This document shows positions 23,120 to 33,200 of a stretch of DNA of 63,113 bases, one piece after another. This DNA comes from Zygnema cylindricum (taxonomy: Eukaryota; Streptophyta; Zygnematophyceae; Zygnematales; Zygnemataceae). Position numbers and translations under genes: made by a program. The notes under the pieces are model-generated. The model made no database searches and had not been told where the DNA came from. It saw only the letters and a list, made by a program, of their open reading frames with translations. Each line of letters opens with the position of its first letter. Positions within the stretch are counted from its first letter, which is position 1. The stretch is from NCBI GenBank assembly GCA_037447655.1, contig JBBHKE010001702.1, forward strand, positions 1 to 63,113, in the 5' to 3' direction.

Positions 23120-24076
23120 TATTGAAAATGGAGGTATTTTATAGTCTTTCTTATGGACTTACTGCAGCCCTCATACTTGTCGTAGTCACTGAGGACCTGT
23201 ATAAAGCCATGGCTACCTGCTGCAGCTAAAGGAGACAAGCAAATCATTCAGGGCAGTTTTTCTTTGCAAAATATATTACTGCACCTTGTGAGAAATGAAC
23301 CAGTGACCTCTGGATGATCAACGTACGGAACAGCCGTACGCCTTATCTAGTAAACCTTGAAGATTCGATACATGTATATGGCGCGATAATAATTTAAAGT
23401 CGTACAGCGTCGGACATTTCATTTAACAAGTTACGGAACGATTTATGCATGGAAACATACCGCGTCACACGAAATCGGGACCGCACGAAAATTACGAATT
23501 AACATTTAATTTCGACGGACGAAATTAAAATGTTTAGATCGAACGACTCACAGTGGAGCCGGAATACCGGAATAGACATTTGGCGGTTTGCGGAGCAGAT
23601 GTCGGCGGATGACACATGGCAACATATGGTTGGACAGCGGACATTACGGGAGGAGCAACTACAACTCCGGAACTGACACGCGTCAACGGACCGGCCATGC
23701 CGTACTATGGCCGTACAAGAAGTACAGCGGTACCTGTACCTTCTTGTACTTTACAGTAATATGATTGGTCTAGTACCTTAGAGATAGGTTTAGAGAGGTA
23801 GCTTAGGACTTAGAATATTTTTCGGTTTTTCAGCCTCTCTCCCAGAGAGCACCTGTATTTATGGACCAACTTTGGTCAGCCATAAGGTGAGCAAATTCAG
23901 TGATTCTTTTTGCTACGGACTCAAGGGAGTCCAGGCTACACAAGGGTGTAGTTGGTTAGGGATTTTTCGTCCCAAGGTGGGACTTATTTATTGTCAAAGT
24001 CAAAAGTGCATATACTATCCTAGAGGCTTCACATAAGCTGGACATTCTGTGTACCAATGGAGTTCACAGAATTACA
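23120..24076 (+). repeat. 5' LTR of full-length C1
   Basis: It starts TATTGAAAATGG (the 3' LTR has TGTTG) and ends AATTACA. Landmarks are CTTGTCGTAGTCACTGAGGA (about 23177), antisense tRNA-like boxes (23292-23301 and 23335-23349), TGACACGCGTCA (23674-23685), GGACTTAG (about 23806) and the hairpin cluster. The gag ATG at 24057 lies in its last 20 bp. Compared with the 3' LTR it has lost 11 nt containing the 5' arm of H3. Confidence 0.95.
23835..23951 (+). promoter_or_regulatory. LTR hairpin cluster, full-length C1
   Basis: H1 is CTCTCT/AGAGAG (23835-23849), H2 GACCA/TGGTC (23864-23877), H4 GGACTC-AAGG-GAGTCC (23917-23932) and H5 CTACAC-AAGG-GTGTAG (23936-23951). H3 has lost its 5' arm by a deletion. 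H4 and H5 have the same four-base loop. The cluster lies about 105-220 nt upstream of the gag ATG. Confidence 0.55.
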
Positions 24077-25443
24077 GGATATGGGCCCACCCTCTAGGGT
24101 GCCCATTTTTAATGGAACAGGGTTCATTTATTGGGAAACCATGATAAGGGGTGCACTAGTTGAAAAACGGCTATGGGGCATTGTGAGTGGTCGTGTGCGT
24201 CGGCCATCCGCAAATTTGGGAGTTCCGCCAGGGTTTGGAGGATCTCGGTTCACAGGGGGATCTGCGGGGGCAGAGGTGGAAGAGGATGTTGGAGAGAGCA
24301 TCGTGTCGGACATAGGGAAGGAGAAGGGGAAGGAAAAATTTACACCGATGCCTACTGGATCGGTTTTGGCAGCAGGTGTTCAAAAAACCGAGGCTAATGA
24401 TAGTGAAATTCGGGATTTCAACAATACCGTGGCGACTCATTTTATTCTTGGGCGTCTCACCCAGGCAGTGGCTACACCTCATCTTCATGTGGACAGGGCG
24501 GACGAGTTGTGGGAGGCACTTGTCAACATTTACAAGAGTGGTACAATTCAGCAACAGAAGCTGGTAGATCAGAAGGTACAGGCTTATGGGTACAAAGGGG
24601 GAAAAATGTTAGATTTTTGTAATGACTTGGCCGGGTTATTTATAGAGTTAGAGAGTGCAGGGAAAAGGGAGACTGAGAAAGAGAAGGTGAATACTTTGTT
24701 GATGAAACTCCCAGATGATTATGAAAACATTGTTAACAGGGTTCAGGACTTGCCTGATCATCGATGGATCTAGAACTCCGTTGTGGGAATGATTTTGGTT
24801 CGGGAAAACACAATTGAGATTCGTAGAGGAGGAAAGAGTGTTCAGGCATTGGCTGCTGGAACCAATTGGGGAGACAAGGATTCCAAGAAACCTTATGGAA
24901 ACTTTGGTGGTGGGGGAAGAGGAAATCAATCGGAAGGCTCTGGATCGAGGCCTCCGAAGGGGCTTTGTCACTTTTGTAAGAAGCCGGGACATTACATGGC
25001 GCAGTGTACTAGACTGTCAGAGTTGAGATTGAAGGAGGAACAGGTCCAAAAACCAGCCGCAAAGAAAAAGAAGGCATTTGTGGCAACACAAGTCATCGGA
25101 GAGGACTCCGATGAGGACGATGGAGAACTTCTTCTCAACGAGGAGCTGGAGGTGAAAGGTGAGTCGGAGATTCCAAGGAGGCAAAAGTGTGCTTTCGGTG
25201 GAGTAAGAGAAGCTCCTAAAGAAGGATGGATTATTAATTCAGGAGCCTCTATGCATTTGTGTAGAGAAAAACCATTGCTTACCAAAATGAGAAAGATCCC
25301 GACTGTAGAGATAGAGTATGGGGATGGGAGAATAGTCACCACTAATTTAGTGGGATCTGTGGATCTGAGAGTCTTGGTTGATGGAAAGGCATCCATAGTC
25401 ACTTTCTCTGATGTTCTTTTTATCCCAGAGTTGAACAAATCTT
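24057..25443 (+). pseudogene. gag and protease of full-length C1
   Basis: Gag starts at 24057 with MEFTELQDMGPPSRVPIFNG, the copia gag N-terminal motif. A UBN2-like helical body follows (QQQKLVDQKVQAYGYKGGKM). The frame is closed by a TAG at 24771, where the sister copy near 8757 has TGG, and continues in the same frame: NSVVGMILVRENTIEIRRGG, zinc knuckle CHFCKKPGHYMAQC (about 24966-25007), an acidic EDSDEDDGELLLNEELE tract. Protease reads GWIINSGASMHL, with AAT (25236-25238) in place of the catalytic Asp codon. A 1-nt loss near 25440 shifts the frame before the integrase part. Gag coats the retroelement RNA; the protease would be inactive with Asn at that position. Confidence 0.9.
24077..24091 (+). 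promoter_or_regulatory. Primer-binding site of full-length C1
   Basis: GGATATGGGCCCACC directly follows the LTR and matches the half-tRNA iMet site except for one base (A for T at the third position). Translated in gag frame after the Gln-type codon it gives D-M-G-P. Confidence 0.75.
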
Positions 25444-28400
25444 ATCTCTACGTCGGTCTTAGATGATAAGGGTTTTGAGACTAGTACTAAGAAAGGAGTC
25501 TTTGTTGCTAGGTATGAGAATGAAGTGTACTTCATAGCTGAAAAGGGTAGCCAAGGAATGTTTAGGCTGAATTTGAGTAATGGAAAGACGGGAGTTTACT
25601 ATGCTGGTGTAAGTGATTTGATGATGTGGCATAAAAGGTTGGGACATGTGCATCTAGATAGATTAAAAGATATGAAGAAAATGGGTGTAGTTGAGGGCAT
25701 ACATTTTGGAGATGATGAGACTTTGGATGATTGTAGTGGGTGTGCTCAAAGAAAAGCTCACAGGTTGCCATTTCCAAAAGCCGCATCGTATAAGGGTGAA
25801 AAGCTTTTAGATTTGGTTCACACTGACATATGGGGACCGGCTAAAGTGCCATCAGTTGGAGGGAAAAGATTAATGCTTACTATCACTGATGATTGGTCTA
25901 GATACTCTAGAGTATACTTCTTGGAAAACAAATCTGAGGCTTCGGCTTATTTTAAAGAGTATAAAGCTTGGAGTGAAAAGCTTCATGAGACACCTATAAA
26001 GAGAGTAAGAAGTGATAATGGGGGGGAATTCACTTCTAATGAGTTTGAGGATTACTTGAAAGAGGAAGGGGTTCAACACCAAAAGACTGTCCCAAAGAAC
26101 CCGGAACAAAATGGTGTAGCCGAGAGACTTAATCGGACATTAAGTGATAGTGCCCGTAGTATGTTGACGGATAAAAAGATAAGGAAAACTTTTTGGGCAG
26201 AAGCTATGAATTGTGCTAACTATCTCAAAAATAGAGTCCTTACCTCAGCTGTAAAAGGTCAAACACCTTATGAAAGATGGACCGAGAGAAAACCTAACAT
26301 ATCACACTTAAAGGTGTTTGGAAGTCAAGTGTTTAGTTTAAACACAGAAAAATCTGATTGGAAGTTAGATGCTAGAGGAAAGCCGGGATACTTACTTGGG
26401 TATGATGAGAACGTAAAAGGGTATAGAGTTTATGATCTCGGAAGAGAAGACATAATTCTAGTAAAACACTTGGTAGTTATGGATGAAGGAAAATCCATAG
26501 ATCCCTTTAAGTATACTAAACCGGTCAGAATTAGAATTGAATCCGAAAGTGAGTTAGATGCAGATTATACTAACCGAACTCCGGTTCAGCCTAACCGTGC
26601 AGAGGAAGAGAAAAATCTGACCGAGAGTGACCCGCTTTTGGAGTCACACCTTCCGATTCAAAACGAGGAAGAAAACGAGGAAATACGGGAAATGGACGAT
26701 GAACGACCGGAGAAGGACTCCACGGATAGAGGAGAAGGTGAAGTTGTTCGGAGGAACCCGAGATTACCCTCGATTCCCGCGTCGGAATTTGAAGGAGGAA
26801 GAAGAAGCAGCAAGAGACTTCAAGAGAGACAAGTGAACAACAAGGTAACTAAGCTATCACATTTGAGCGAACCCCAGACTTACTCAGAAGCAGTTAATAG
26901 TCCGGAAGGTGGTAGATGGGTGACAGCTATTAATGATGAGATGGCTTCCATTATGGAAGCAAACACTTGGGAGTTGGTGGATTGTCCTCCGGATAGAAAA
27001 CCAATAGGGTGCAAGTGGGTGTTTAAGTTGAAGCTCAATCCAGATAACACTATCGAGCGATACAAAGCCAGATTAGTGGCAAAGGGATTCACACAGAAGG
27101 AGGGAATCGATTATGAGGAGACTTTTGCTCCAGTTGTTAGATTCCCCTCTGTCCGGATCCTACTTAGTCTCGCGGCAGCGAAAGACATGGAAGTGCACCA
27201 GATGGATATCAAAACCGCTTTCTTACACGGAGAATTGGAAGAAGAGATCTTCATGTGACAACCGGAAGGATTTGTGGAGAAAGGAGAAGAAAGCAAGGTG
27301 TGCAGATTGATAAAGTCCCTCTATAGACTAAAGCAAGCTCCACGCCAATGGACCAAAAAGTTGGACGAGTTTTTGACAAGTTTGGGATATATTCAAATTA
27401 GTTCGGATCATTCCATCTACTTATTTGAAGATGAGGAAGGTATAATTTTCATTGCCATATATGTTGATGATTTGTTTGTTTTGAGTAAATCAATGGTGAA
27501 AATTAATAGATTGAAAAAGGATCTAAAAGGTAGATTTGAAATGAAAGATTTGGGGGAGGCAAAGTACATATTGGGAATTCAAATGGAGAGGGATAAAGAA
27601 AAGAAGATAATTAGACTAACCCAAAAAGAAGCAATTGGGAATATGCTTGAAAAATTTCAAATGGATAAAGCAAATAGTTGTACGACATCAATGGACTTGA
27701 AGAAGGGAAGTGAAGGGAGCTCAGAAGAGGGAATCCTGATCTTGGATAATGATTTAGGACTTGAGGAAAGTAAGTTCATGCAAACTATTCTGTACAGACA
27801 GGTTGTCGGTAGTTTGATCTATTTTATGAATTGCACTCGTCCTGATATAGCAACAGCTGTGGGAGTGTTAAGTAGGAGTCTGAATGATCCTAGGAAGAAA
27901 GATTGGGAAGCGGCCAAAAGGATCATGCGGTATTTGGTAGGAACAAGAGATTTGTGGTTGCATCTCGGTGGGGATAACAGTGACATCACTACTTGGAGTG
28001 ATGCCAGTTATGGGGATGCTCCGATGAGGAGGTGTACTTCTGGATATGTGTTGTATGTTGGGAATGGGGCTTGTTGTTGGAGCAGTAAGCAGCAAAAGGT
28101 GATTGCTCAGTCCACCATGGAGGCTGAGTATATGGCCTCTTACTCTGCTGTGAAAGAATTAATGTGGGTGAAATCTTTGCTTCAAGAATTGGGATATATG
28201 AAAAGCGGAGTGCAAAAAGTATTTTGTGACAATCAAGCTGCGATCGCAATTGCAGCAAACCCTAAGCATCACTTTAAAGCAAAACATATGGATATTCGGT
28301 TGAGCTTTGTTAGAGAGAAGGTTGAGGATAAAATAATTAGTTTGGAATATAAACCAGATGGAGAGATGGTAGCAGATATGATGACTAAACCGGTCCCTTC

Positions 28401-28455
28401 CCCTAAATTGATATTATGTAGGGAGAAGTGTGGACTGAAGCAAAAGATAGACTAG
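25444..28455 (+). pseudogene. integrase, RT and RNase H of full-length C1
   Basis: One frame runs to 28455 with a single stop, TGA at 27256 (CGA in relatives). Integrase has the HHCC finger (HKRLGHVHLDRL, CSGCAQRKAHRL) and the catalytic D,D,E in LVHTDIWGP, RSDNGGEFTSN and NPEQNGVAERLNRTL. GKPGYLLGYDENVKGYRVYD follows. An acidic/charged linker (26570-26880) leads to [52 protein letters not shown], the stop, SLYRLKQAPRQW, and YVDD at 27460-27471. RNase H has TWSDASYGDAPMRRCTSGY, STMEAEYMASYSAVKEL, CDNQAAIAIAANPKHHF and DMMTKPVPSPKL. The protein acts in the virus-like particle and nucleus; here only the stop and the upstream shift break it. Confidence 0.93.
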
Positions 28456-28460
28456 AATAT

Positions 28461-28468
28461 AAGGAGAG
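28461..28468 (+). other. Polypurine tract of full-length C1
   Basis: AAGGAGAG abuts the 3' LTR start TGTTGAAAATGG. It is the expected plus-strand primer. Confidence 0.8.
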
Positions 28469-29436
28469 TGTTGAAAATGGAGGTATTTTGTAGTCTTTCT
28501 TATGGACTTACTGCAGCCCTCATACTTGTCGTAGTCACTGAGGACCTGTATAAAGCCATGGCTACCTGCTGCAGCTAAAGGAGACAAGCAAATCATTCAA
28601 GGCAGTTTTTCTTGGCAAAATATATTACTGCACCTTGTGAGAAATGAACCAGTGACCTCTGGATGATCAACGTACGGAACAGCCGTACGCCTTATCCAGT
28701 AAACCTTGAAGATTCGATACATGTATATGGCGCGATAATAATTTAAAGTCGTACAGCGCCGGACATTTCATTTAACAAGTTACGGAACGATTTATGCATG
28801 GAAACATACCGCGTCGCACGAAATCGGGACCGCACGAAAATTACGAATTAACATTTAATTTCGACGGACGAAATTAAAATGTTTAGATCGAACGACTCAC
28901 AGTGGAGCCGGAATACCGGAATAGACATTTGGCGGTTTGCGGAACAGATGTCGGCGGATGACACATGGCAACATATGGTTGGACAGCGGACATTACGGGA
29001 GGAGCAACTACAACTCCGGAACTGACACGCGTCAACGGACCGGCCATGCCGTACTATGGCCGTACAAGAAGTACAGCGGTACCTGTACCTTCTTGTACTT
29101 TACAGTAATATGATTGGTCTAGTACCTTAGAGATAGGTTTAGAGAGGTAGCTTAGGACTTAGAATATTTTTCGGTTTTTCAGCCTCTCTCCCAAAGAGCA
29201 CCTGTATTTATGGACCAACTTTGGTCAGCCATAACTTAATGCTCAGCTGAGCAAATTCAGTGATTCTTTTTGCTACGGACTCAGGGGAATCCAGGCTACA
29301 CAGGGGTATAGTTGAACAGAGATTTCGCGTCCCAAGGTGGGACTTATTCATTGTCAAAGTCAAAAGTGCATATACTATCCTAGAGGCTTCACATAAGCTG
29401 GACATTCTGTGTACCAATGGAGGTCACAAAATTACA
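28469..29436 (+). repeat. 3' LTR of full-length C1
   Basis: It starts TGTTGAAAATGG and ends AATTACA before the CACAC duplication. It keeps the complete H3 stem TGCTC/GAGCA (29240-29253) that the 5' LTR lost, and H2 GACCA/TGGTC (29213-29226). H4 and H5 each have one mismatch from G-to-A changes. TGACACGCGTCA is at 29023-29034, and the antisense tRNA-like boxes are at 28641-28650 and 28685-28699. Confidence 0.95.
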
Positions 29437-29441
29437 CACAC
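29437..29441 (+). repeat. Target site duplication, right copy (CACAC)
   Basis: Matches 23115-23119 exactly. The C2 integrase reading (CTTATGAGC, part of the conserved TPYE block) resumes immediately after. Confidence 0.9.
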
Positions 29442-31600
29442 CTTATGAGCTTTGAACAGGAGAGAAACCTGATGTTATTCACTTTAAACTCTTTGGCAAC
29501 AAGTGTTTTATTCTAGATACTTCACAAGATAGATGGAAAATGGAGGCTAAGGGCTTACTAGGAATTTTATGGGGTATGATGATAACGCAAAAGGATATAG
29601 AGTTTTTGTATTTGAGAAACATAAAGTGATTATTTCTAAGAATATCCAGATTAAAGATGAACAGGATTCGGTTTACCTTTTTAAGGTGCCAGATCAACCG
29701 GCAAAGGAAAACCAAGAATATGTCATTTTTCACTATACGCAGCGAGTCTACTTTCCACGAGCAAGTGGGACACCTCTTCTTTCAGTTCCTCTAGTGACTT
29801 TACAGGATGCTTCACCACAAGCTACGCCTGAAGTGGAAGGAACTACTATAGACTTTGTACCAGATCAAGTTACGGTTCAAACTAAACCAAAAAATCAGAG
29901 GTTGCCAACGATCTCAACCTCAAAATTTCCGGGGGGAAAGAGATCTAGCAGCCGTCTGCAAACAAGCTCTCACTTTGCTTTTTTTTGCAGCTACAAAGGA
30001 GCCTCTTACGATCTAAAAGGACTACTTATCACCTGAGAGAAATCAGTGGATCGAGGCGGCAACCAATTAAATGAAGTGTATTATGGAGGCACAGACATGG
30101 GAGCTGGTGGATCTTCCTCCGCGCAGAAAAGCCATCGCCAGCAAATGGGTATTCAAGTTGAAGCTGAACTCGGACAACCCCATCGAAAGGTATAAGGCCA
30201 GACTAGTGGCCAAGGGGTTTAATCAAAAAGAAGGTATTGACTTTGAGGGAATCTTCTTTCCAGTTGTCAGATTTCCCACTTCAGAATTTTGCTAAGTCTA
30301 GTGGCCATTGAGAATATTGAAATACAACAAATGGATGTTAAAACTGCTTTCTTGCATGGAGAGTTAGAAGAAACCATTTATTTGAAACAACCTGAAATGT
30401 ACGTTGAAAAGAGAAAGGAAGAATTAGTGTGTAAATTGATGAAATCTTTGTATGGGCTAAAACAAGCCCCGCGTTAGTGGAATTTGAAGTTAGATGGGTT
30501 TTTGACTGGGCTGGGATTTAGGAGAATTAGCTCAAATCATTTTGTATATGTCTTACATGGGGAGGATGGGATACTATACATTGCTGTATATGTGGATGAT
30601 CTATTATTAATAAGTAAGTTAATTGATGAAATAAACCGCATTAAAGCGGCTTTAAGGTCTAGGTTCGAGATGAAGGACCTCGGTGAAGCCAAGTATGTTT
30701 TAGGAATACAGGTCGAAAGAGACAGAAACAAAAGGTTGAATATGTTAACTCAGAAAGAAGCAATAGGTAACATGTTGGAAAGATTTGAAATGAAAGATGT
30801 AAAGGGATCTATAACTCCCATAGAATTCAGGCAAAAATTGGAAAAAAGGGATTCAAAGTCAGGCATTATGGTGTGTGAGAGTCTTATGGTGTGTGAGAGT
30901 CTAGAGTCAGGGGAGGAGGAGTTTATGGCTTCAAAGCCATATAGACAATAGTTGGAAGTTTTATATATTTCATGAACTGTACGAGACCTGATATTGCAGC
31001 AGCTGTGGCGGTATTGAGTTGAAGTTTGCAGAATCCTAAAAAGGCAGACTGGGAAGCAGCAAAAAGTGTGCTGAGATATCTTGCAGGTACTCAAAAATCT
31101 TAAACTTGTACTCGGAGGAGGAGAGGTGAAAATACAGACGTGGAGCGATGCTAGCTATGTAGACATGCCAAGCCGAAAATCTACTACCGGCTATGTTTTG
31201 AAGATTGGAGACAAAACTTGTTGTTGGAGTAGAAAACTACAAAAGGTTACAGCTTAATCCACAATGGAGTCAGAATATATGGCAACAGCTTTCGTCCTCA
31301 AGGAGCTCCTATGGGCCAAGTCCGTTTTACAAGAACTTGGGTAGATGTAAACTGGTCCTCAAGCTATCCGGTGTGACAATTAGGCAGCAATTGCAATTGC
31401 CTCTAACCCCAGCCATCACTTTAAGAGAAAATACATAGATGTTAGACTTCACTTTGTTAGAGAAAAAATACTTGCGAAAGTCGTTAAGTTATATTATTTA
31501 CCGGACGAGAAGATGGTTGCTGACATGTAACAAAAGCCCTTCCTGCTCCTAAGTTACAATTTTGCAGAGATGCTATTGAACTGAGTGAGTAAATGAGTCT
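29442..31600 (+). pseudogene. C2 copia integrase end, RT and RNase H (3' part)
   Basis: After the insertion the C2 frame resumes with a degraded TPYEL.TGEKPDVIHFKLFG, then GYDDNAKGYRVFVFEK and the linker PTISTSKFPGGKRSSSRLQ. RT begins near 30071 (MEAQTWELVDLPPRRKAIAS, YKARLVAKGFNQKEGID). After a frame change near 30290 come [30 protein letters not shown], a TAG and YVDDLLLISK (about 30588). MKDLGEAKYVLGIQVERDRN follows. A duplicated phrase MVCESL (30870-30903) is a short tandem duplication in the linker. RNase H (30950-31600) is recognisable (TWSDAS, SRKSTTGY-like, LHFVREK) but has several stops and shifts. Confidence 0.85.
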
Positions 31601-31606
31601 AAGGAT

Positions 31607-31615
31607 TTAGGGGAG
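31607..31615 (+). other. Polypurine tract of C2
   Basis: TTAGGGGAG precedes the 3' LTR start TATTGTAATT. The same tract, TTAGGGGAG, precedes the C3 3' LTR at 35094. Confidence 0.7.
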
Positions 31616-32502
31616 TATTGTAATTTATAAATCTTAAATTTCAGTAAATAGGGGTAAAAATAACTTAGAATTTTTTTCTAAGTAGTCTACTGTAATACTA
31701 ACCTTAATTAGCATTACAATAGCAAAAAGTACAGTAGAGTGAATTGTACTTTTAGTGGGACACGTGTCGGAAAAAAAACATATGCAGGTTTTTCGGAGTG
31801 GCGTCGACAGTCAGCCACACTTGTCACGCAGTTGACGATTTGATTCGTCGGATCAGACGAACGGAAAATAAACCGAGTATTCCGAAAATATATGGTACAG
31901 TTGGACGGTACCATCGTCGATTGAGTTTGTTCCAACGGACACGATTCTCTTGGGACCACAAGCGTGATTCACGAGGGACCACAAGCTTGATTCGCGTCGG
32001 ACCACAAGTGACGAAGCACTCAGTTGCTTCGTACTACACGACCACATTCTGCTGGACTTTAGCGACTATCGCTCACTAAGCATTTGGAATGTTTTGTGTA
32101 CAGTTGGAACGTTTTGTGTACGGCTCAATATCTGGAAATAACTTAATAACAATGTTTTGTAGTTTAGTGTAATAAAAAATAGTGTTTTGTTAATCAGGTT
32201 TTTTGAAAGTAATAACTAGGGTTTTGAAGTATAGTGACGTACAGGTAGGATGCTTTGTCATTAGTCAGGATAATAACCGTATTAACGGTTACCCAAATTA
32301 GTATAGATCAGTAGATACACACTGTAAGTATATAACTTAGGACTTAGCCAATTTTGTAGCATCCGAATATGACTTTCTAAGGGCAGTTTTTGGGAAACTT
32401 TCAGACATCCTATCTTATGGTTAACTAAGTCATTTAGGCTGCGATTTTGGGAATTTTCAGTTTACTATATTGTTTTTTACTCTGGATAAGTTGAGGCATA
32501 TT
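31616..32502 (+). repeat. 3' LTR of C2, 3' truncated
   Basis: It parallels 20110-20996, including GACACGTGTC (31759-31768), TATATAA and GGACTTAG near 32330-32347. It ends near GCATATTGGC at 32502, where C3 LTR sequence begins. About 143 bp of the LTR end, including the gag ATG, are absent. Confidence 0.8.
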
Positions 32503-33200
32503 GGCACAATGTATGTACGACCACTATCTGTAAATATCTGAAACAACATTAATTTGTATGTAGTGAATTAGTTTTTAGTGTTACATTATTGAAATAGGAT
32601 AAAAGTTACAATTAGGGTTTTGGACGTACTTGCGGTACAGTAGACGTAGCGTTGACGTACCGTAACTTTAATAGGGTACAGTACTTACTTACACGTGTAG
32701 TACCTTGATTAGTGCAAGGCTCAGTAGATAGCTATGTGAGTATAAAATGTAGGACTTAGTTTATTTTTCAGCATCTGCTGAGTTTATCGAAGTAATGGCA
32801 AATTGTTTTTTTGCATCTTTGACCTGTTAGTGTGATCACTCTGATTGATATATTGATATGAAAATTTGTGTGGATGTTCTATGATATAGAAACTATATGG
32901 TTATGTAGTTTCATTTTGTTCTGCTGTTTCTCTAGAATTCTATGAGAGATTTACTTGGATAGTTTGATAAGTTGTCAGAGGATTTCGGGAAACTCTGGAG
33001 CTCATATCTTTTGGAATCATTTGTGGATCAGGCTGTAACTTTGGGAGGTTATAGTGTCCAGTACATACTACATACTGGTGCATTTTGAGGTACTTTGTAT
33101 TCTGTGGAGTAATCTGTGTTGTCTGAAACACAGCTGTTTTGGGGTAGTCTGTGGGTGTTTTCCGTGAGTGATCCATGGCTGAAATAGGCTATGGACAACA
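32503..33200 (+). repeat. C3 5' LTR, 5' truncated
   Basis: It aligns with 35690-36360 of the 3' LTR. It includes TATAAAA followed by GGACTTAG near 32742-32757. The gag ATG at 33175 sits 26 bp before the LTR end (GGACAACA). Confidence 0.8.

Larger units (their letters stand above)
23120..29436 (+). mobile_element. Full-length C1 copia element
   Basis: All the parts are present. It has a 957-bp 5' LTR, a PBS, gag-pol with only a few lesions, a purine tract, a 968-bp 3' LTR and a perfect CACAC target duplication. The two LTRs differ at roughly 20 positions plus one 11-nt gap by eye, so this is one of the youngest insertions in the window. It lies inside the integrase gene of a C2 element, in the same orientation. 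Confidence 0.95.
20110..32502 (+). mobile_element. C2 copia element carrying a nested C1 element
   Basis: The 5' LTR (20110-21139), the internal region split at 23119/29442 by the C1 insertion, and a 3' LTR (31616-32502) together form one element of about 6 kb without the insert. The order is gag-PR-INT-RT-RH. The 3' LTR lacks its last ~143 bp, so the right target duplication is lost; the left flank is GTACC. All coding regions are broken. Confidence 0.85.
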
